Of a stretch of 64,000 nucleotides of DNA, positions 60,310 to 64,000 are shown piece after piece (position 1 is the stretch's first letter; each line of letters begins with the position of its first letter). The notes under the pieces are model-generated. The model was not told the origin of the DNA and ran no database searches. It was given only the letters and a program-made list of their open reading frames with translations. The position numbers and the translations under genes were made by a program. The DNA is from Styela clava. Taxonomy: Eukaryota; Chordata; Ascidiacea; Stolidobranchia; Styelidae. Location: the NCBI RefSeq assembly GCF_964204865.1, contig NC_135256.1, forward strand, positions 22,534,703 to 22,598,702, in the 5' to 3' direction.

Positions 60310-60801
60310 TCATTCATTTTCAATATATCTTTGTGGTCTACGACGTATTCTTGTACTACGACGTAATGGTGGATTTGAGCTCATAATATTTCGTGATGAC
60401 TCTTGATCATTTCTTGTCAGATTTCTATCTTCTGTCGTCGGTGAAACTGGAGCTAAAATTGGATGTTGAGTATCCGATGTCGGATCAACTGGTATTGATT
60501 GGTTTTGATCGACGATTAAATTTTTGTTTCTTACATATGGAACATCATCGACTTCCACAATGTATTTTCTGTGTAATAGCCTTTCATTGACTATTTCTGG
60601 AACCCATCATGTGGAACCTGGAATTCGAATTCCTACACATTCTCCTTCTTGTATTGGTGTGAGAGGTTTCGTGTGACGATCATAATATTCAGTTTGCTTT
60701 TCTTGTCTATTCTTCCTCTTTTCATCAATGTTTGTTTGAATGTTGCATGTGAGCTTTGTTTGAAACATTAGTAGACGAGTTCTGGTTCTGCGGTTAAACA
60801 T
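60310..60801 (-). pseudogene. retrotransposon integrase C-terminal tail
   Basis: Continues the integrase frame after the stop at 60802, is broken by a second stop at 60609-60607, then runs to 60310. It contains a YYDRHTKPL stretch and ends in an Arg-rich LRRSTRIRRRP segment, as is common at the end of this class of polyproteins. Confidence 0.7.
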
Positions 60802-61400
60802 TCATTGGGCTGGAGAAGCATTGATATGTTCAAGAGGTATATTTCTCCATTTTAATAAAGCGAGGTTTGGATCTGATCCATCCAATTTGCATTTCTTCAA
60901 CATGGTTTTGGCAATTTTCACTGCTGATTCTGCTTTTCCGTTGCATTGCTGGTGGGAAGGCGAAGAAGTTGCGAGCTGAAAATCCCATTTGTTTGCAAAT
61001 TCTTTGAATTGGGAGGATTTGAATTGACTTCCCGAGTCTGACATGACTATTAGTGGAATACCATGTCGGCAGAAATGTTTTCTACAAACAATAATCAATG
61101 TGTTCACTGACATTGATGATACAGGATCAATTTCAATCCAATTCGAGTAATAATCTACCATGACAATATGTGGCTTATTGTCAAGTTCAAGTTAGTTCAT
61201 TCCTATCTTTTGCCATGGTCCGATGGGGACATCTTGCGGTTGCATCGGCTCCTTGGCTTGTGAAGGTTGAATTGATGCACATATTCGACAACTTCCAACA
61301 GTATCCTCAATGTCGGAACTAATACACGGCCAATATACAGATTATTGTGCCAGTCTACGAGTAGATCCAATTCCTTTATGTCCTTCGTGCAAAGCTTCGA
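60802..61400 (-). pseudogene. retrotransposon integrase
   Basis: A zinc-binding HEGH...CRIC segment (about 61270-61400, with an internal stop) precedes the catalytic core MVDYYSNWIE, DSGSQFKS and a Glu-containing GKAESAV stretch, giving the D, D, E residues. It ends at a stop at 60804-60802. Confidence 0.8.
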
Positions 61401-61888
61401 GAGTTTTTTTTCCGCACTGGAAAAGGAATTATCAATCTTTCCCTCAATCCTTCTGACTTAAATACCAATCCTTGTTTAGTGCTTATTTCATCTTTACAGA
61501 CTTATATTCTGGTGGTAATTTATTTGTCTTTCCGTACTCTGCAAGCACTGGATCGTTTGCAGTTTCTTTGACCAGTTTTTGAAGTGTCTGAGGTGTGACT
61601 GTCATCTCACCATTTAGTTTTGTGATTTCGATTTTCACACTAAAGACGCTTGACTCTTGTGTTTGCGGAAACAATCGCTGAGCAGGTCGGCAATCCACAT
61701 ATCTTTACCTGGTTTGTAGCGCACTCTGAGATTGTATTTTTGCAAGCGAAGTCTTATTTTTTGAAGACGACGCGGAACATCTGAAATGGCTTTTTAAAAT
61801 ATTGCTTGTGATCAGATTCTACAATCACTTCAGGTAGACTAAATATATAATGGTCGAATTTCTCACAGGCATAGACTATAGCGAGCAT

Positions 61889-63034
61889 TTACTTTTCTAT
61901 TTGTGCACATCGCTCCTCTGTTTGTGTCAAACTTCTACTTTTTAATGCAATTGATTGGTCATCCTGAATAATAGCTGCACCCAATCCATATTGCGAGGCA
62001 TCGCACTGAATTTTGACTGGTTTTGATACATCAAAGTAGGCCATTACTGGGGTCTCAGTGATCAATTTCTTTATGTTTGAGAATGTTTTTTCACAATGTG
62101 GAGACCATATAAATTCAACATCTTTGCATAGCAGATTATGCAGTGGTTTGGCAATTGTAGCTAGTCGTGGCAGAAATTTGCTCAAAAAATTTACAGTGTG
62201 TAAAAATGTAGGTACATTCTTTGGCGCTGGCATTTGAATGATGCCCTGTATTTTGTCTTCATCTGCTACAATTCTTTGCTCAGTTAGAATGTGGCCCATG
62301 TACGTTACTGATTTCTGACGCAGTTCAAGCTTTTTAAATTTAAGTCGCAGATTTCTATCTTGACATCTCTTTAACAAATTGTGCGAATTTGTGTCATGTT
62401 CTTGCTCTGGGTTTCCAGTGACTAATATGTCATCAGCAATAACGAATACTCCTTTGAGATTCTCAAGTATTTGGCAAATAGAGCACTGGAAGCTTTCAGA
62501 AGATGATTTTAAACCAAAAGGAAGTCTCAGAAAAGATGATTCTTTATTCAAACGAATCTGGTGGTAACCATGTTTAGCATCTAACTTTGTAAAATATCTC
62601 GCACCATTTAGACGAGAAGCTATTTCTTCAAAAGTTGGCATTGTATAGTACTCGCGCTTTATTGCATCGTTCAGCTCTTTGCAATCTAAGCAAATTCTTA
62701 TTTCTTTATTTGGTTTGAGTACAGTTACCATCGAACTTTGCAAGTCTGTCGGTTCTAATACTGGCTTTATGATACCTTGCTGTTCCATCATGTCAAGTTT
62801 TTCTTTAACTTCGACTCGAAAAGGTTCTTGCACTCGACGCTGTTTGTGATGAACAGACTGTACATTGCTATCTATGCAAATGTGATGTGTGACTCCTATG
62901 TCACCTGGAATATCAGCAAATACTTGTGGGTAAGCTGATAAAACATGTTCCTTGCTTTCAAGCTTTTGTTCATGTTTGCTTTCCATAGACATGCAGGCTG
63001 GCTTTTCTACACGATGCAGTGTTACTAATTGCAT
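61889..63034 (-). pseudogene. retrotransposon reverse transcriptase and start of RNase H
   Basis: 381 codons open. RT motifs present: ICLDCKELNDAI, FTKLDAKHGYHQI, RLPFGLKSS and the catalytic IADD (near 62431-62442). A stretch usually found between HGYHQI and RLPFG is shortened, probably by an in-frame deletion. RNase H begins with IQCDAS, then the frame stops at 61889 although similarity carries on in the same frame. Confidence 0.85.
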
Positions 63035-63227
63035 TTTTATAGCTGATTGAATACCAAATTAAGGGATCACCTTAGTCATTTAAAAGCAAAAGGTTCAAAT
63101 TGTGTGTTTTCCCACTGTCATCTGAAAAGTTGACGTTGCCAATGGTATGCACTGATTGGCCATTATAACACATAATACTTTTATGAACCTTCTTTACATG
63201 TCTTAATCTGTAGTCAACTGTCGCCTT

Positions 63228-63330
63228 TTTATTCATCTACGCTGGTAGTGTGTTGACATCACTTCCCGTGTCAATTAGAAATTTGATGTATTCCTTGCCT
63301 ATTTTCAGGTCTTTTGTTGCTGCAAATGTT
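63228..63330 (-). pseudogene. retrotransposon aspartic protease remnant
   Basis: Contains the active-site DTGSD motif (63259-63272 region) in the same frame as gag, followed shortly by an in-frame stop near 63240. Confidence 0.7.
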
Positions 63331-63536
63331 CTATGAATACTGTTTAGTGAGCTAGCAAAATACTTTAGCTGTATTTCTTGTTTTGATGACTGAAGCATAG
63401 CTGCATTTCTTTGTTTCTTGAATGTCGTTCCTGTCGTTGATCTGCAAACTTTGGCCTAATGACCAATTTTATGGCATTTATGACATTCAGATGATTCCGC
63501 AGGACATTGCTCTTTAGCATATTTAATGTTGCCACA

Positions 63537-64000
63537 TCAACCACATTTCCTCATATTTTTCTTCTTAAAATTCTTGAATGAATTTTGTGGTGATCGGTCG
63601 TGCATTGATGAAGCTGCTAATGTTGTATCATTTGACCTTTGGGTATGCATGTCAGAAGAAAGTGTCTTTTCTGCTTCTGCGGCTTTTTCAAAACCTTGTA
63701 CAATGTCAATAACTTTCTCAAGCGTCAAGGAATCTGCTGTCTCGCGACGAAAAGCATTTCGTATCTGGGCTGATACATTGAAGATTACCTTGTCCCTGAC
63801 AAGTTCATCAACAATTTTATCTGGTGCAATTTTTTTAAATTCACATGTTATTGCAAGGTTCCGCAGTGCAGAAACGTATTCTCTGACAGTTTCTGTGCTA
63901 TCTTTTGTTCTCATTCCAAATTCATATCGTTCAAATATAATACTCTTTTTAGGCATTCAGTGGTCTTCAATTGCTTAAGTACACTTTCTGGCTTGTTTTT
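63537..64000 (-). pseudogene. retrotransposon gag fragment
   Basis: Open from about 63956 to a stop at 63537, with SLTLEKVIDIVQGFE and a Lys-rich end. It is followed in the same frame by a CCHC zinc knuckle (ECHKC, KIGH) near 63470-63530, interrupted by further stops. The gag N-terminus lies outside the window. Confidence 0.75.

Larger units (their letters stand above)
60310..64000 (-). mobile_element. Ty3/gypsy-like LTR retrotransposon, decayed, truncated by window end
   Basis: On the minus strand the order is gag, zinc knuckle, protease, reverse transcriptase, RNase H, integrase and a C-terminal basic tail. This is Ty3/gypsy order, with integrase last. The coding line changes frame between protease and RT and again between RNase H and integrase, and holds several stops, so this copy is dead. 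The 5' end lies beyond 64000. I could not identify a 3' LTR or target duplication to the left of 60310. Confidence 0.85.

Noticed and set aside
60150-60310. 3' LTR of the retrotransposon
   Set aside because: I could not find a second copy in the window, a clear TG...CA border or a target duplication.

Overview
This is animal nuclear DNA. It is AT-rich and has no operons. Its genes are split by short GT-AG introns and encode metazoan extracellular modules (EGF, sushi/CCP, somatomedin B, thrombospondin type 1, trypsin-inhibitor-like), a heparan-sulfate 3-O-sulfotransferase and an SLC26 anion transporter. The intergenic DNA is crowded with hAT-type and other short inverted-repeat elements. A marine invertebrate, possibly an ascidian tunicate, would fit, but this is inference and the sequence does not fix the species.

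Layout, left to right. (1) 1458-3559, minus: an SLC26 sulfate/anion transporter whose coding region has no intron but one frameshift. (2) 3560-9785: intergenic, with decayed hAT ends. (3) 9786-13257, plus: a five-exon heparan-sulfate 3-O-sulfotransferase-like gene. It meets the next gene tail to tail. (4) 14085-27247, minus: a large secreted protein rebuilt here from 24 coding exons, with a signal peptide, a Pro/Tyr-rich stretch, two sushi domains, twenty EGF-like domains (one exon each, all phase 1-1) and a C-terminal somatomedin B domain. Exon lengths sum to 3237 nt, a whole number of codons (1078 residues). Four alternating A/B EGF exon pairs are recent tandem copies, and one carries a later hAT MITE insertion. 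(5) 27.3-41 kb: no convincing gene. It holds a roughly 2.85 kb tandem duplication, earlier partial copies of the same unit and several MITEs with clear target-site duplications.

(6) 41.1-58.3 kb, minus: three head-to-tail paralogous genes, called T3, T2 and T1 here from left to right. All are predicted secreted proteins sharing an N-terminal cysteine-containing module that I do not recognise, with different C-termini: two TIL domains plus one TSP1 in T3, two nearly identical TSP1 domains in T2, and one diverged TSP1 in T1. T3 reads through ten exons with consistent phases (1500 nt, 499 residues). T2 is complete apart from an ambiguous last acceptor. T1 lacks a recognisable middle part. (7) 59713-60144, plus: a possible small two-exon gene. 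(8) 60310-64000, minus: a decayed Ty3/gypsy-like LTR retrotransposon cut by the window edge.

The SLC26 transporter and the 3-O-sulfotransferase would both act in sulfate use, but no functional link follows from adjacency alone. The EGF/SMB protein and the T1-T3 family look like extracellular matrix, cuticle or immune-type secreted proteins. The T1-T3 shared N-terminal module is the best candidate here for something undescribed.
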